Notes: generated by a model not told the origin, from the letters alone. DNA of 64,000 bases from Enoplolaimus lenunculus (GCA_030248215.1 JASANG010004041.1:28222-92221), one strand, 5' to 3'; positions 47,757 to 60,382 are shown, numbered from the stretch's first letter. Numbers and translations are program-made.

Positions 47757-49148
47757 CTGTTTTGGGGAAGTCGGAGTTTTGTCGAAATGAACAGTGTCGG
47801 TAAAAAACCGAGATTGAAGACAGAGACCATTTTAAAAGTCTCAGTCAATGTTACAGGTAATGATGTCTCTTGCTATCGTGAATTCTTTCTAAACCTCAAG
47901 TTTTGTGAGTGCATCTTAGCCTGCAGAAATTTGAGTTTTTTATCTCCACCAGTTCACCGTACACTTAAATATGTATAATGTTAAGCGTAATAATGGTTCG
48001 CTGACCACTTTCAGGCACATTTACTAATCAAATTCAGTCGGCGTTTCGCGAGCCTCGTCTACTGGTAGTCACAGATCCAAGGACGGACCATCAAGCTATC
48101 ACAGAAGCGTCATACGTTAATATACCTGTAATCGCGTTTTGCAATACAGATTCTCCTCTGAAACTTATTGATATTGCAATTCCTTGCAACAACAAAGGAC
48201 AACAGTCGATTGGATTGATGTGGTGGATGCTAGCACGGGAAGTTCTGATTATGAGAGTAAGTTAATAAATCTTATGTTTTGTCTGTAACTGCTGCTTTAT
48301 TAAACACTATGTATGTATGTATATTACTAGTACACGTAGTTGCACACATGAGCAACTTTCAAGCATATAAATACGCATGGGTTGGGAGTTCCAGAATACT
48401 TTGATTTCAAAATGTTTCAGCTTTCTAAACAATTTTCAAATCTGGGCCCTTGTACGAAAAGCTCCTATTTCAAATCTAAAACTTCTGATGATTGTTCCTG
48501 CTTTTTAGATTTTAGCAGGCTGTTTTTATAAGTCTTAGAATAACATAAACTATGCAAAAAGATTGTTATATTTGATGTGATTATTATTCATTTGCTCATA
48601 AAACAACGTATAAGAACATAATATCTGTACTTAATATGCATGTCTTAAAGTCAGCTGAAATGATGTCCAAAATACGTACGTGGGGCGTTCCAGCTTAATG
48701 TAGATTTACCGTTTAAGGTTGTGAAATAATCTGTACGTTTCTCAATATGTTGCCTTCTCTGTTAGACTACACATGGACTTTGACAGCAAACGCTGATCCT
48801 AAACTTAAACAATGTTGGAATTACAGTAGTCCAGAGTTCAAATAAATGCCAGAAAACACCATATTCGGGCACTTCAATATCCGACTTCAGCACTCGGTTG
48901 TTGCTCGATCCAAAGTCATATAATTAATTACATATTTCCCAAAAGACTTAATCAAGCTAACTTAGTATTACTTACTAAATTGTCATAATATTGTTATTAT
49001 ACTTGTAACTTTCTGACAAATTTTACTGCAAAATATTGTGATTTTGGTCATAAATAATAGTATAATATAGAGTTACGTTAAGCTTTTCGATGATAAATAT
49101 TAAAGATTTTCCTAGGTCTGGCCCCGGTAACGATGTCTAAGTAAACAG

Positions 49149-49540
49149 GGACTAATTAAATGCAATGCTATACTTATGTCAGTCACACGTTACCGTACGT
49201 TCGGTCTGCACAAAAAATGTCCAAGAGTTTTGCGAAACGGTAAAGACGTCCTTTAACAGTCAGCTAGTTAATGCTTTTCGTCGTTTAACCATCTTTAGCT
49301 AGGTACGGACAAAATACAGTTTCTCTGAACTATGTCCGGACACGGAAAATATTAACCGTTGGACAGCCTATCTTAAAAGTATGAGGACTCATTTGGGTTA
49401 GATTAACTGAGAGAAAGCTATAAGAAAACCTACTCTAGGGCTTAAAGATAGCTTGTATCGAACTAAAATAGGTCTCCTGCACACGGGGTTCGAACCCCGA
49501 CCATTGGCGTATTAACCATACGACCTTACCACTGTACTAT
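49149..49540 (-). mobile_element. tRNA-derived SINE with shared tail, minus member of head-to-head pair, left arm
   Basis: On the minus strand a tRNA-like head has box A TAGTACAGTGGTAAGG and box B GGGGTTCGAACCCC. It is followed by a body and a tail with GTGTCCGGACATAGTTC, ATTTTGTCCGTACC and GGTAACGTGTGACTGACATA. The tail is shared with the facing element though the head is different. Mirror at about 56395-56770. Confidence 0.65.
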
Positions 49541-49644
49541 CATTACACAGTAAAAATTGTTGATATCATGTTATAAGTTAAGGTATATTGTTTACAATAA
49601 TACAACTTTAATAGCGTTGCCTATGTTATGTGCTTCGAATTCCG

Positions 49645-49985
49645 CGCTGGTAACCGAATTGGTAAAGCGTGGACTCTCATAGAGCCCTCGGATCAACTCC
49701 TTTTAATGGCCTAGTAATTTTTACCAAATCTTATTTACTATTGGTCCAGGAAAACAGAAATAAGAGAACTACACCGAAACCAATAACTTTCACTTTGTGC
49801 AAACTATATATGGACATTTCACGAAATAATTCAAACTATGTGCGCACATAGTAGCCTAGCTAGTGTAATTGTCCGGACATAGTTTCTGCGATGCTGTTTT
49901 GTGTCCAAAGACAAGTGAAAATATGTGGACATTTTTTGTGCAATTCAAACATATGGTAACATGTGACCGACATTAATTCAATGCT
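49645..49985 (+). mobile_element. tRNA-derived SINE with shared tail, plus member of head-to-head pair, left arm
   Basis: A second tRNA-like head (CTGGTAACCGAATTGGTAAA, then CCTCGGATCAACTCC) leads into a different body and then the same tail type: TTGTCCGGACATAGTTTC, TTTTGTGTCC, TGGACATTTTTTGTGCA and GGTAACATGTGACCGACAT. With its neighbour it forms an 840-base foldback. Mirror at about 55975-56290. Confidence 0.6.
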
Positions 49986-50356
49986 CCTGCAGAGCGGCAG
50001 AAGTATCCTGTGTGTCGATCATGTATAAACTTTATAAAACATGTTCTTGTATTCATTTTTTGCGTTACAGTATATCAAATAGCAAACCTTGGTTCGATTC
50101 AACATTTTATTTTTCAACAAAAACATGTTTCTATAGCAATAAACGATATTTAGACAAAACAAAATATATTTTTACAGAATATTCAAAATATTTTGGCCCT
50201 AAGGCTACTGTAACACTTATCCGGCGTTGCGAAATACCGGATCGAAGCAGGACGTTGATCAATGCCGAAACGAAATGTTCGATAGTGCCGTGATGTGGGC
50301 ATGTATAGTATAACTTTGATTTAAAAATTTTAGGCAACGCTTTTAAACTTTTCTAT

Positions 50357-50648
50357 TACAGTCAAGGACAGAATTAAGTGCGCAGAAACCGCGATTGCGT
50401 CCACTGCGGTTGCGGTTTTGTAGCCGCGCCTGACTGTTTCAGCGATCGCGTCTCAAACGCGGTTTGAGACGCGATCACAGACGCGATTTTAATTGCGTCC
50501 GCAGTCGCGGTTTGAACCGCGGTCGCAGTCGCGGTTTAGCGCGATCGTAGATTGTTATTAACCTGTCGTTTTTGCGTCGTAAATCTTCAGCATTCTCAGA
50601 TTATTCCCGTTTTCGACGCTTTTGCAGTTAATTCTGTCCGTGACTGTA
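50357..50648. mobile_element. TIR MITE with GCGGTCGCA words, left arm
   Basis: Inverted ends TACAGTCAAGGACAGAATTA and TAATTCTGTCCGTGACTGTA of about 24 bp, with TA at the outer edge as in Tc1/mariner insertions. The interior of about 240 bp is GC-rich and built of GCGGTCGCAGTCGCGG and ACGCGATC words. The right-arm counterpart has the same ends and a different interior. Confidence 0.85.
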
Positions 50649-50869
50649 CTTTGATTTCAAAGACAGTTCTACACTTTTATGTGTATTTGGCATTTACCGA
50701 CGTTTTAAAACTAAGTATTTTAAGGTTCACAAGTTGTCGAGGTTTTAAATTTGACGGCAAGGAGATAATGGTAGATTTATACTTTTATCGCGATCCTGAA
50801 GAGCAAGATAAAGAGGAACAAGCTGAAAAACCAAAAGATGTTGATGGTGCCGCAGAAGCACGATATGAC

Positions 50870-51734
50870 GTTAGTTGTATATAAATTACGAAATAATGAT
50901 TAAATTCCTGTTGAGTCCTACTTATTTTTGTGAGTATTTGATTTAAAAATAGGAATTTTTCCTTTAACTTAGACAAAAGAATGTTTTTTATTTAGCGTTT
51001 AACTTTTATTGAAAATGAAATAGTCTAGTTTATCATTTTATTCTTGAATTAGAAGATGAATTTGAATTGTTGATGTAATTTTGATGTTATATATATCATA
51101 TTGTGTTGCGAAAATTAAATTTAAAATCAAGATTGAACAGCAACACATTAACGGTTACTACAAAACATCACCATCTATAAGTTAAAGGGTTCCTAAATGG
51201 ATTAATCATGAAAATATCAAGCGTATTCTTTAATCTTTCCTTGTTTACATTGTTTTAAAATAACAAAATTGTCGTATTCGCTTTAATATTTTTTGTTTAA
51301 ACTTATGGTCTTATTATAGTCTACGAATAAACAAGAATTGAATAGTTGTAACCAGGTGTAAACATAAATAGCATCCACGTATACGTCTAAGCTGCTTTAA
51401 AAATGTAACTCGCTTCTTGCAAAGAGGACAAAACAATACTTTGGAGAATCAGATAGTATACATAGTAGTCTATGGCGGTTGCCCCTTCAGAGATAGAAGG
51501 AACAATGTGGACACTGGACACAGTGTCTGACAAAATGAGTTTTTTCGGACAGACTCTGTGTAATCGCTTAACAGAGTTGCGTCGTACAGACTTTGTGCAA
51601 TAAGCGGATGCTTTTCTAACAGACTCAAGACAGAATAGCTGTCCTTTCTATAACTTATTGACAAAGTGGCATCTGCATGTGCGATAATGAGACCAGATAT
51701 ATCCTGTTCAGAGGGATTCTGTTGTCAGGTGGGT
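50870..51734. other. Left arm near the centre, no recognised gene
   Basis: AT-rich sequence. A 65-codon frame at 51470-51664 (-) recurs at 54019-54213 (+) because of the inverted repeat. It overlaps a locally palindromic segment (TCTGTCCGAAAAAACTC / GTCAGACACTGTGTCC) and I regard it as repeat DNA. Confidence 0.45.
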
Positions 51735-52092
51735 CAGGGTGCAACCGGAATTCCGGTTCCGGCATTTTTTCACCTTCCGGTTCCGGTAAATTTTTACCGG
51801 ATTTAAAAATTCCGGTGTTATAATTTGGCCGTTTTCTTAACTTTGCTAATTTTTAAGAATCTCTTTTGAAAGCCACTTGTACTCCAAATATAAGCAATAT
51901 GGATTTCACTCAGTCGAGACATATCTAAAATACAACAAATAAAAAAATACTATGTTCAACTAAGGTTATTTCACAAATAATAGAGCAAAAAATAAATTAA
52001 AATAAATTTTTGTAAATGCATTTTTCATTTTCCGGGTCCGGTAAAATTTTCAAATTCCGGTTCCGGTAAATTGTAATTTCGGTTGCACCCTG
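51735..52092. mobile_element. TTCCGG-word hAT-like MITE with 8-bp target duplication, left arm
   Basis: The termini CAGGGTGCAACCGGAATTCC and AATTTCGGTTGCACCCTG are inverted. The flanks are AGGTGGGT at 51727-51734 and AGGTGGGT at 52093-52100, an exact 8-bp target duplication typical of hAT insertions. TTCCGGTTCCGG and ACCTTCCGGTTCCGG words fill both subterminal zones. It is the best-defined member of the swarm. The mirror copy is at 53576-53948. Confidence 0.85.
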
Positions 52093-52100
52093 AGGTGGGT

Positions 52101-53575
52101 GTACACAGGGTGTGAGTATGTAGCTTAGGGGCACATTCATTAGATTTTAATCAAATTGCATTCAGGCATTAATATTTACTTTTATATTAAATAATCCTAC
52201 AACCAGTGATCACGATGTCATGGTATTGCTGGAGGCGCAGTATTTTGTCGAGGAGACTCCACCTAAATCAACACAAACCAATGAAGCAAATTATAAATAG
52301 GATTACGACGTCGAGGGTAATAATATGCAAATAAATTAAAAGGGGACTATGCGAATTATTACGGTCTAGAACACTCTATTAACTAATCTTAAATATCATG
52401 GTCTTAATAACTTAACGTGCGTAGAAGTGCTAACGCTGTTAATAAGGTTTTCACTGTCCAGGGCGGTGAGAAGTTAGTAATAGTGTTAAAATTATTTTCC
52501 CATCCAAGGACATTGCATCATAGCAGCAGGTAAATCAAAAAAACTGGAGGTAATTCTAGAAATTCTCCACGAACATTGCAATCTCCTTTTATTGTTCGAA
52601 CTTTACATCTATATGCGTCTTTAAGTTCAAAGCACTCTCAGGCTTGTTTTTATTGTTGTGTTTCTTGTGTTTGGGTTCTTGCTTTCTTTTGTGTTTAGCT
52701 AGTGTGTCACTCAGGTTGTTCAAGCAGAAAATCAACACAATAATTTCAGTCCAAATTTATAACATGATTTGCAATACGACCCATACCCGGTACCATGCCC
52801 GAATTATAATATATCCGCGCCTAAAATGAGGATCGCACCATTGGAGCCGAGGAGGTATTTTATAGTCGCGGCGGATCTGGACTAAGAAACTTCGACCACT
52901 TAGATGTATTCACTTCCTCGATGCTTGATGAAACGACCAGGTTGAAAGCACTTAATTTTTTTTGTAGATAAGAACGACTGTAGCGCTTTATCCGGAACTT
53001 CAAAGGGACGCCATATAGATGTACAGTTCGAACAATAAAAGGAGATTGCAATGTTGCGTCGCGAGGAATTTCTAGAATTACCTCCGAGTCCCCAATTTTT
53101 ATTGATTTACCTGCTGCTATAGATGCAATGTCCTTGGATGGGAAAATAATTTTAACACTATTACTAAACTTCTCACCGCCCTGGACAGTGAAAACCTTAT
53201 TAACAGCGTTCAGCACTTCTACGCACGTTAAGTTATTAAGACCATGATATTTAAGATTAGTTACATAGAGTGTTCTAGACCGTAATAAGTTCGCATAGTC
53301 CCCTTTTAATTCATTTGCATCATTATTACCCTCACTTAATCCTGATTGTGATCAATTGCTGCCGTGTCCATTGGGGTTTGTGGTTGATCAGTTAAGGTGG
53401 AAGTCTCCTCGACAAAATACTGCCGCCTCCAGCAATACCAATGACATCGTGATCACTGGTTGTAGGCATTATTTAATATAAAAGTAAATATTAATGCCTG
53501 AATGCAATTTGATTAAGAATCTGAATGCAATGGTGGCCCCTAAGCTACATACTCACACCCTGTGTACACCCACCT
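52101..53575. other. Palindrome centre with unpaired spacer
   Basis: Inner arm ends pair as far as about 52620 and 53005 (AACAATAAAAGGAGATTGCA and its complement). Between them about 385 bases are unpaired. The 118-codon minus-strand frame at 52860-53216 reads into the spacer (IIFPSKDIASIAAGKSIKIG; VRTVHLYGVPLKF). It recalls accessory proteins of mobile elements, but I cannot assign it. Confidence 0.5.
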
Positions 53576-53948
53576 CAGGGTGCAACCGAAATTACAATTT
53601 ACCGGAACCGGAATTTGAAAATTTTACCGGAACCGGAAAATGAAAAATGCATTTCACCAAAAATTTCATTTTAATCTTATTTTTTGCTCTATTATTTGTG
53701 AAATAACCTTAGTCGAACATAGGTATTTATTTTATTTGTTGTATTTTAGATTTTCGTCGTCGACTGAAGTGAAATCCACCATCATTGGCTTATATTTGGA
53801 GTACAAGTGGCTTTCAAAAGAGATTCTTAAAAATTAGCAAAGTTAAGAAAACGGCCAAATTATAACACCGGAATTTTTAAATCCGGTAAAAATTTACCGG
53901 AACCGGAAGGTGAAAAAATGCCGGAACCGGAATTCCGGTTGCACCCTG
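53576..53948. mobile_element. TTCCGG-word hAT-like MITE, right arm
   Basis: Mirror of 51735-52092 with the same CAGGGTGCAACC ends and the flanking duplication read as ACCCACCT. It differs from the left copy by small indels. Confidence 0.85.
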
Positions 53949-55382
53949 ACCCACCTGACAACAGAATCCCTCTGAACAGGATATATCTGGTCTCATTATC
54001 GCACATGCAGATGCCACTTTGTCAATAAGTTATAGAAAGGACAGCTATTCTGTCTTGAGTCTGTTAGAAAAGCATCCGCTTATTGCACAAAGTCTGTACG
54101 AAGCAACTCTGTTAAGCGATTACACAGAGTCTGTCCGAAAAAACTCATTTTGTCAGACACTGTGTCCAGTGTCCACATTGTTCCTTCTATCTCTGAAGGG
54201 GCAACCGCCATAACAGACTAACTATGTATACCATCTGCAATGTCCAGATATCCCAAAAACAGTATTGTTTTGTACCTCCTTTGCAAAGAAGCGAGTTTAC
54301 TATTTTTAAAGCAGCTTAGACAGTATAACGTGGATGACCTATTATATGTTTACAACCTGGTTACAAACTAATTCACAACTTCTTGTTTATTCGTAGACTA
54401 TAATAAAGACCAAAATAAGTTTCAAACAACAAAATAATTCAACAGCGGTAATCAACGACAACATTTTGTGTTATTTTAAAACAATGTAAACAAGCGGCCA
54501 AAGATGTCAAAGAAGTGCACGCTTCTTTAGATATATTTTTGTCACCATCAGACATTTAATTCCACTGTGTAGCAGAACACACATTCGCTAATTCTATTCA
54601 GCATTCAGGATCACTTGTTGATACCACTGAGGCGGTCAGCATATTGCCAGTTGTTGTGTTTTCTCTGTCAAAAGGTGCAAATCCTATCGTATTTTTGCTC
54701 TTCAATCACTATCGATTTTGAAGAAAGTTTTATAATGTTTCAAAATGCTTTCGCAACACAATATGATATATATAACATCAAAATTACATCAACAATTCAA
54801 ATTCATCTTCTAACGTCTGCACAGAAAATATCCAGAAACGATGCCCGGACAATAACACTAGGTAACCACTATGTCTGCATCTTTCGTGTTTCCCAGTGTA
54901 ATGTCCACGTAGTTTGCACGAACAATAAGCTACGGTTTCCAAACACGAGCTTACTGATATAAGAACAACTGCAACTGGCTGGCACGTTTAGTCCGAAAAG
55001 ATTACTGGCATTTTTGTTGCTACCAGCGTTTCTCAAATATTGTGAAAATAGATTTCCTATGTTGTCTAAATCCATCATAGCTAATCAGTCAAATCAGGTA
55101 TAGATACTCAGTTTATATATTACGTATTCTTTTTAATATTATATACATAAGTATATCGTGCTTCTTAATTTTTGTTTTCAGCTTGTTCCTCTTTATCTTG
55201 CTCTTCAGGATCGCGATAAAAGTATAAATCTACCATTATCTCCTTGCCGTCCAAAATAAATTTAGGAAGACCGTCCGACAACTTGCGTGACACCTGACCC
55301 TAAAATACCATTTTAGTATTTTAAAGAACGTCGGTAAATGCCAAATACACATAAAAGTGTAGAACTGTCTTTGAAATCAAAG

Positions 55383-55587
55383 TACAGTCACGGACAGAAT
55401 TAACTGCAAAAGCGGTCGCGACACTTATCACTAACACCTATTATAAACATAACTCACCCTCGCGATTTTTACCTCGTCCGTTCTCGAATTAAATCCGTTA
55501 TATCGCGCTACGCGTTTACGCATCCTAAGTAGCGCTAACCCCCGAGTGGACGTCCGGTTCTGCCACTTAATTCTGTCCTTGACTGTA
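55383..55587. mobile_element. TIR MITE, right arm, same ends but different interior
   Basis: Its ends TACAGTCACGGACAGAATTA and TAATTCTGTCCTTGACTGTA match the left-arm MITE at the mirrored position for about 30 bases each. The interior (about 140 bases with TTATCACTAACACCTATTAT and CGCGCTACGCGTTTACGC) is unrelated to the GCGGTCGCA repeats of the left copy. Confidence 0.85.
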
Positions 55588-55974
55588 ATAGAAAAGTTTA
55601 AAAGCGTTGCCTAAAATTTTTAAATCAAAGTTATACTATACATGCCCACATCACGCATATCGAACATTTCGTTTCGGCATTGATCAACGTCCTCTTCGAT
55701 CGATTTCGCAACGCGGATAAGTGTTACAGTAGCCTTAGGGCCAAAATATTTTGAATATTCTGTAAAAATATATTTTGTTTTGTCTAAATATCGTTTATTG
55801 CTATAGAAACATGTTTTTGTTGAAAAATAAAATGTTGAATCGAACCAAGGTTTGCTATTTGATATACTGTAACGCAAAAATGAATACAAGAACATGTTTT
55901 ATAAAGTTTATACATGATCGACACACCAGATACTTCTGCCGCTCTGCAGGAGCATTGAATTAATGTCGGTCACA

Positions 55975-56770
55975 TGTTACCATATGTTTGAATTGCACAA
56001 AAAATGTCCACATATTTTCACTTGTCTTTGAACAAAACAGCATCGAGAAACTATTCCGGACAATTACACTACTAGGCTACTATCGCAATAGTTTGAATTA
56101 TTTAGTGAAATGTCCATATATAGTTTGCACAAAGTGAAAGTTATTGGTTTCGGTGTAGTTCTCTTATTTCTGTTTTCCTGGACCAATAGTAAATAAGATT
56201 TGGTAAAAATTACTAGGCCATTAAAAGGAGTTGATCCGAGGGCCTCGATATTGAGAGTCCACCGCTTTACCAATTCGGTTACCAGCGCGGAATTCGAAGC
56301 ACATAACATAGGCAACGCTATTAAAGTTGTATTATTGTAAACAATATACCTTAACTTATAACATGATATCAACAATTTTTACTGTGTAATGATAGTACAG
56401 TGGTAAGGTCGTATGGTTAATACGCCAATGGTCGGGGTTCGAACCCCGTGTGCAGGAGACCTATTTTAGTTCGATACAAGCTATCTTTAAGCCCTAGAGT
56501 AGGTTTTCTTATAGCTTTCTCTCAGTTAATCTAACCCAAATAAGTCCTCATACTTTTAAGATAGGCTGTCCAACGGTTAATATTTTCCGTGTCCAGACAT
56601 AGTTCAGAGAAACTTATTTTGTCCGTACCTAGCTAAAGATAGTTAAACGACGAAAAGCATTAACTACTGACTGTTAAAGACGTCTTTACCGTTTCGCAAA
56701 ACTCTTGGACATTTTTTGTGCAGACCGAACGTACGGTAACGTGTGACTGACATAAGTATAGCATTGCATT
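55975..56770. mobile_element. Head-to-head SINE pair, right arm
   Basis: Mirror of 49149-49985. The minus-strand member keeps a slightly longer head (CTCAATATCGAGGCCCTCGG where the left arm has CTCATAGAGCCCTCGG), and the plus-strand member has box B GGGGTTCGAACCCC at about 56437-56450. Confidence 0.6.
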
Positions 56771-58135
56771 TAATTAGTCCCTGTTTACTTAACATCGTTA
56801 CCGGGCCAGACCTAGAAAATCTTTAATATTTATCATTGAAAAGCTTAACGTAACTTATATTATACTATTATTTATGACCAAAATCACAATATTTTGCAGT
56901 AAAATTTGTCAGAAAGTTACAAGTATAATAACAATATTATGACAATTTAGTAAGTAATACTAAGTTAGCTTGATTAAGTCTTTTGGGAAATATGTAATTA
57001 ATTATATGACTTTGATCGAGCAACAACCGAGTGCTGAAGTCGGATATTGAAGTGCCCGAATATGGTGTTTTCTGGCATTTATTTGAACTCTGGACTACTG
57101 TAATTCCAACATTGTTTAAGTTTAGGATCAGCGTTTGCTGTCAAAGTCCATGTGTAGTCTAACAGAGAAGGCAACATATTAGAAACGTACAGATTATGTC
57201 ACAACTTAAACGGTAAATTAATTAACTAATGCCCATACGTATTTTGGACATCATTTCAGCTGACTTTAAACATGCATATTAAGTACAGATATTATGTTCT
57301 TATACGTTGTTTTATGAGCAAATGAATAATAATCACATCAAATATAACAATCTTTTTGCATAGTTTATGTTATTCTAAGACTTATAAAAACAGCCTCTAA
57401 AATCTAAAAAGCAGGAACAATCATCAGAAGTTTTAGATTTGAAATAGGAGCTTTTCGTACAAGGGCCAGATTTGAAAATTGTTTAGAAAGCTAAACATTT
57501 TGAAATCAAAGTATTCTGGAACTCCAACCCATGCGTATTTATATGCTTAAAGTTGCTCATGTGTGCAACTACGTGTACTAGTAATATACATACATACATA
57601 GTGTTTAATAAAGCAGCAGTTACAGACAAAACATAAGATTTATTAACTTACTCTCATAATCAGAACTTCGTGCTAGCATCCACCACATCAATCCAATCGA
57701 CTGTTGTCCTTTGTTGTTGCAAGGAATTACAATATCAATAAGTTTCAGAGGAGAATCTGTATTGCAAAACGCGATTACAGGTATATTAACGTATGACGCT
57801 TCTGTGATAGCTTGATGGTCCGTCCTTGGATCTGTGACTACCAGTAGACGAGGCTCGCGAAACGCCGACTGAATTTGATTAGTAAATGTGCTAAGTGGTC
57901 AGCGAACCATTATTACGCTTAACATTATACATATTTAAGTGTACGGTGAACTGGTGGAGATAAAAAACTCAAATTTCTGCAGGCTAAGATGCACTCACAA
58001 AACTTGAGGTTTAGAAAGAATTCACGATAGCAAGAGACATCATTACCTGTAACATTGACTGGTCTCTGTCTTCAATCTCGGTTTTTTACCGACACTGTCC
58101 ATTTCGACAAAACTCCGACTTCCCCAAAACAGGGT

Positions 58136-58430
58136 GCGATCGGATATTAATTACCAGCAGGGATGGGTGTTCTCGGTCAAAAAAGGAAGCTCGAGAAAAA
58201 CCAATACTAGTCAGACTTTTGTTGTCAATTTCTAACCGTTAGGAAATAAAAATAAGATTTTTAAGAAAACTTTTGAATATTTTTATCTGCTTTGAATTGC
58301 CGCTTCATACAATTAAATACGTACGTAATAAATCCCCCAAAATTTATTTTTTACTTTATCTTTCACTTGGCTGCGCTGTCGCCATATCCTTCAACTCGCT
58401 CCGTACAAATTATACGGTCTCAAAACACTC
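58136..58430. mobile_element. Backbone with GGTCTCGG words, right arm, eroded
   Basis: Mirror of 47425-47756. The word zone is shorter and more decayed here (GTTCTCGGTC, AAGCTCGAG) than in the left arm. Confidence 0.45.
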
Positions 58431-58920
58431 GGTTGGTACAATCAATTAGAGCAATAATTTGTTTTTGCTACGGGTAAACAATACAGAAAAGTTTCTAAAA
58501 TAGTGTGACATATAATGGGATGAGCATATTTTTAAAGATTTTTTAATGTACATTATTTTAAAAATAAAATTAGTCGTGTTTTGGGTTTCTTTCAAAAATA
58601 ATTTTCGGTTAAAGATTTCAAAAAAATTGTAGCTTTATCAACTTTAAATCAATTATCATTAATGATTTTTTTCTGTGATCGTGTGTATAAAAATATTATC
58701 TTTATTGTATATGTTAAAATAGTTTATTTTTCCTGTATTTTTAGCATGATTAAAGTTTGCACTTGTTATAAAGTGCATAATTATTGCTGCTGATTAACCT
58801 GGAATCATTTACTGCGAAAATGCGGTTATACCTTCTTGCTCTGAAAGTCTCAAAAATTAAACCTTCATGACTTGTCCAGAAATACAATCCCAGCAAAATG
58901 TTAAAGACGCTAGCTTGTAA

Positions 58921-59591
58921 ACAGGGTGCAAAGCGGAACTGGATTATACCGGAATCGGAATAGAAAATTTATACCGGAGTCGTAATCGGAACTACAAATT
59001 TTGTGACTGTACGAATAAGAGCCTTAGAATAATTTCGTACGTTTTTGTGGAAAGCTTCAACATACATTCATGGATTCCAAAGCTTACTCGTTGTACATTT
59101 CAAAAATTATTTGCTTTGCAGTCAAGCAAAACATGTCTTTCTTACGAAAATTACAGAAATTTGGTGTTCGCCTGGCAATATCTTTCAGAAGAATACGGAT
59201 ACGTATTGAATATTTTACCGGAATAAGAACCGGACACCGGATATTGCATATGTTAATTTCTTTTTCGCTGTATTTTAAGCGTGCTCAAGGTTTCGTCTGT
59301 TATAAAATTTATAATTGCTGCTAACAAATTGAAATTATTAAAATGCAAAAAATGAGTTTTACAGAAAACGTAACAAAACTTGGACTTCTTGGCTTGCCCA
59401 GAAATGTAATCACAGCAAGATGCTAATGTAAGCGCAGCTAGATATTAAAGACGCTTACTTTTTAAAACCAATTTTATATATTCGGCACCACAACCGCAAA
59501 TATCCGGTATCCGGTAGGTTTATACAAATACCGTAACCGGATATCGCTTTTGCCAGATAATAAATCGGACCGGATATCCGGTTGCGCCATA
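58921..59591. mobile_element. TATCCGG and ATTCCG word elements, right arm
   Basis: Mirror of 46253-46925: CAGGGTGCAAAGCGG at one end and GATATCCGGTTGCGCC at the other. Confidence 0.5.
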
Positions 59592-59898
59592 GTTACAAGC
59601 AATATAATTTCAGCAATAAAGTGTTTTGGGTGCGAGTAATCTGAATAAAATGTTTATAAACTAACCTTCAAAACCGATAAATCAATAATTACTTAATAGG
59701 TAGCTAATTTGCACATAAGCATAATTGATAAGGTTAAATTAGAACTTTTTGCAATATTTCATTAATTATTAGGGTTACTAAAGGGTATTCGGGTGCGAGT
59801 GATTTGAATAAATTCTTTACAAACCTGCAAATTGCATATTAGCTTAATTGATTAAGTGTGTTCGAGCTTCGCTAGTACTCCACTATGACTGGTATATA
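59589..59898 (+). mobile_element. Helitron-like short element (H4), right arm
   Basis: Mirror of H3, ending GTGTTCGAGCTTCGCTAGTA and then CCACTATGACTGG. Confidence 0.6.
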
Positions 59899-60179
59899 GA
59901 ATGATTTGACAGAGAATTAAAAATGATCAAAAGTTTTTTCAAGAAATGCTCTATAAAGTGTACCTATAGAATTATAACCGTAAAATTACATAGCTGTTGG
60001 GTAGAAGTGCTGAACAAAAATGAAAAATTTCGTGCACTTTCTGTACAGGTTTTGACCATAACAACTCAAGGGCACACTCGTTTAGCGACATTCCCTACTT
60101 ACCACGCTGCTAGTGTACAAAATAAGGTCTGATATTACTTGAGTACTGACATGCGAACGAAAATATGAACGACTATTGT

Positions 60180-60382
60180 GTTCCTACAATTTATAATTAC
60201 GATTCCGATTGATTGTATTCGGAATCGGAATTCTAATCGGAATAGGAATTATGGTTGTACCCTGGTTGTAAAGAGCAGTTTTTGATATTCTGCACCACAC
60301 CGTTAATATCCGGTAAGTTTATACCGCATATCCGTTTTTGCCGCATATTAAACTGAAACCGGACAACCGGTCGCACCCTACT
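60180..60382. repeat. Mixed CCG-word repeats, right arm
   Basis: Mirror of 45461-45660: CGGAATCGGAATTC, TTGTACCCTGG, and then CCGGACAACCGGTCGCACCC. Confidence 0.5.

Larger units (their letters stand above)
44260..50869 (+). pseudogene. RPSA: 40S ribosomal protein SA (uS2), left-arm copy, C-terminal exon missing
   Basis: Exons 44260-44454, 45068-45212 and 48015-48256 are open, with GT-AG sites and matching phases. They code the uS2 core: [82 protein letters not shown] and [13 protein letters not shown]. The family sits on the small ribosomal subunit head-platform junction. Exon 4 (about 50728-50869) keeps KEIMVDLYFYRDPEEQDKEE, but its 5' part is shortened and scrambled compared with the right arm (CAAGTTGTCG runs directly into AGGTTTTAAATTTGACGG) and has no clean acceptor. 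The expected Trp-rich C-terminal exon is not found before the palindrome centre. The copy is therefore probably non-functional, unless it splices to something I cannot see. Intron 3 hosts the SINE pair and the MITE. Confidence 0.8.

Noticed and set aside
49470-49540. Possible functional tRNA gene on the minus strand (mirrored near 56400-56465)
   Set aside because: Good A and B boxes, but the acceptor stem does not pair and a SINE body and tail follow directly.
50012-50293. 93-codon frame in RPSA intron 3, mirrored at 55620-55895
   Set aside because: It differs between arms at its C-terminus by an indel, has no recognisable domain, and lies in repeat-rich intron.
52860-53216. 118-codon minus-strand frame at the palindrome centre as a host gene
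   Set aside because: Partly within the inverted arm and partly in the spacer; only a vague resemblance to mobile-element proteins.
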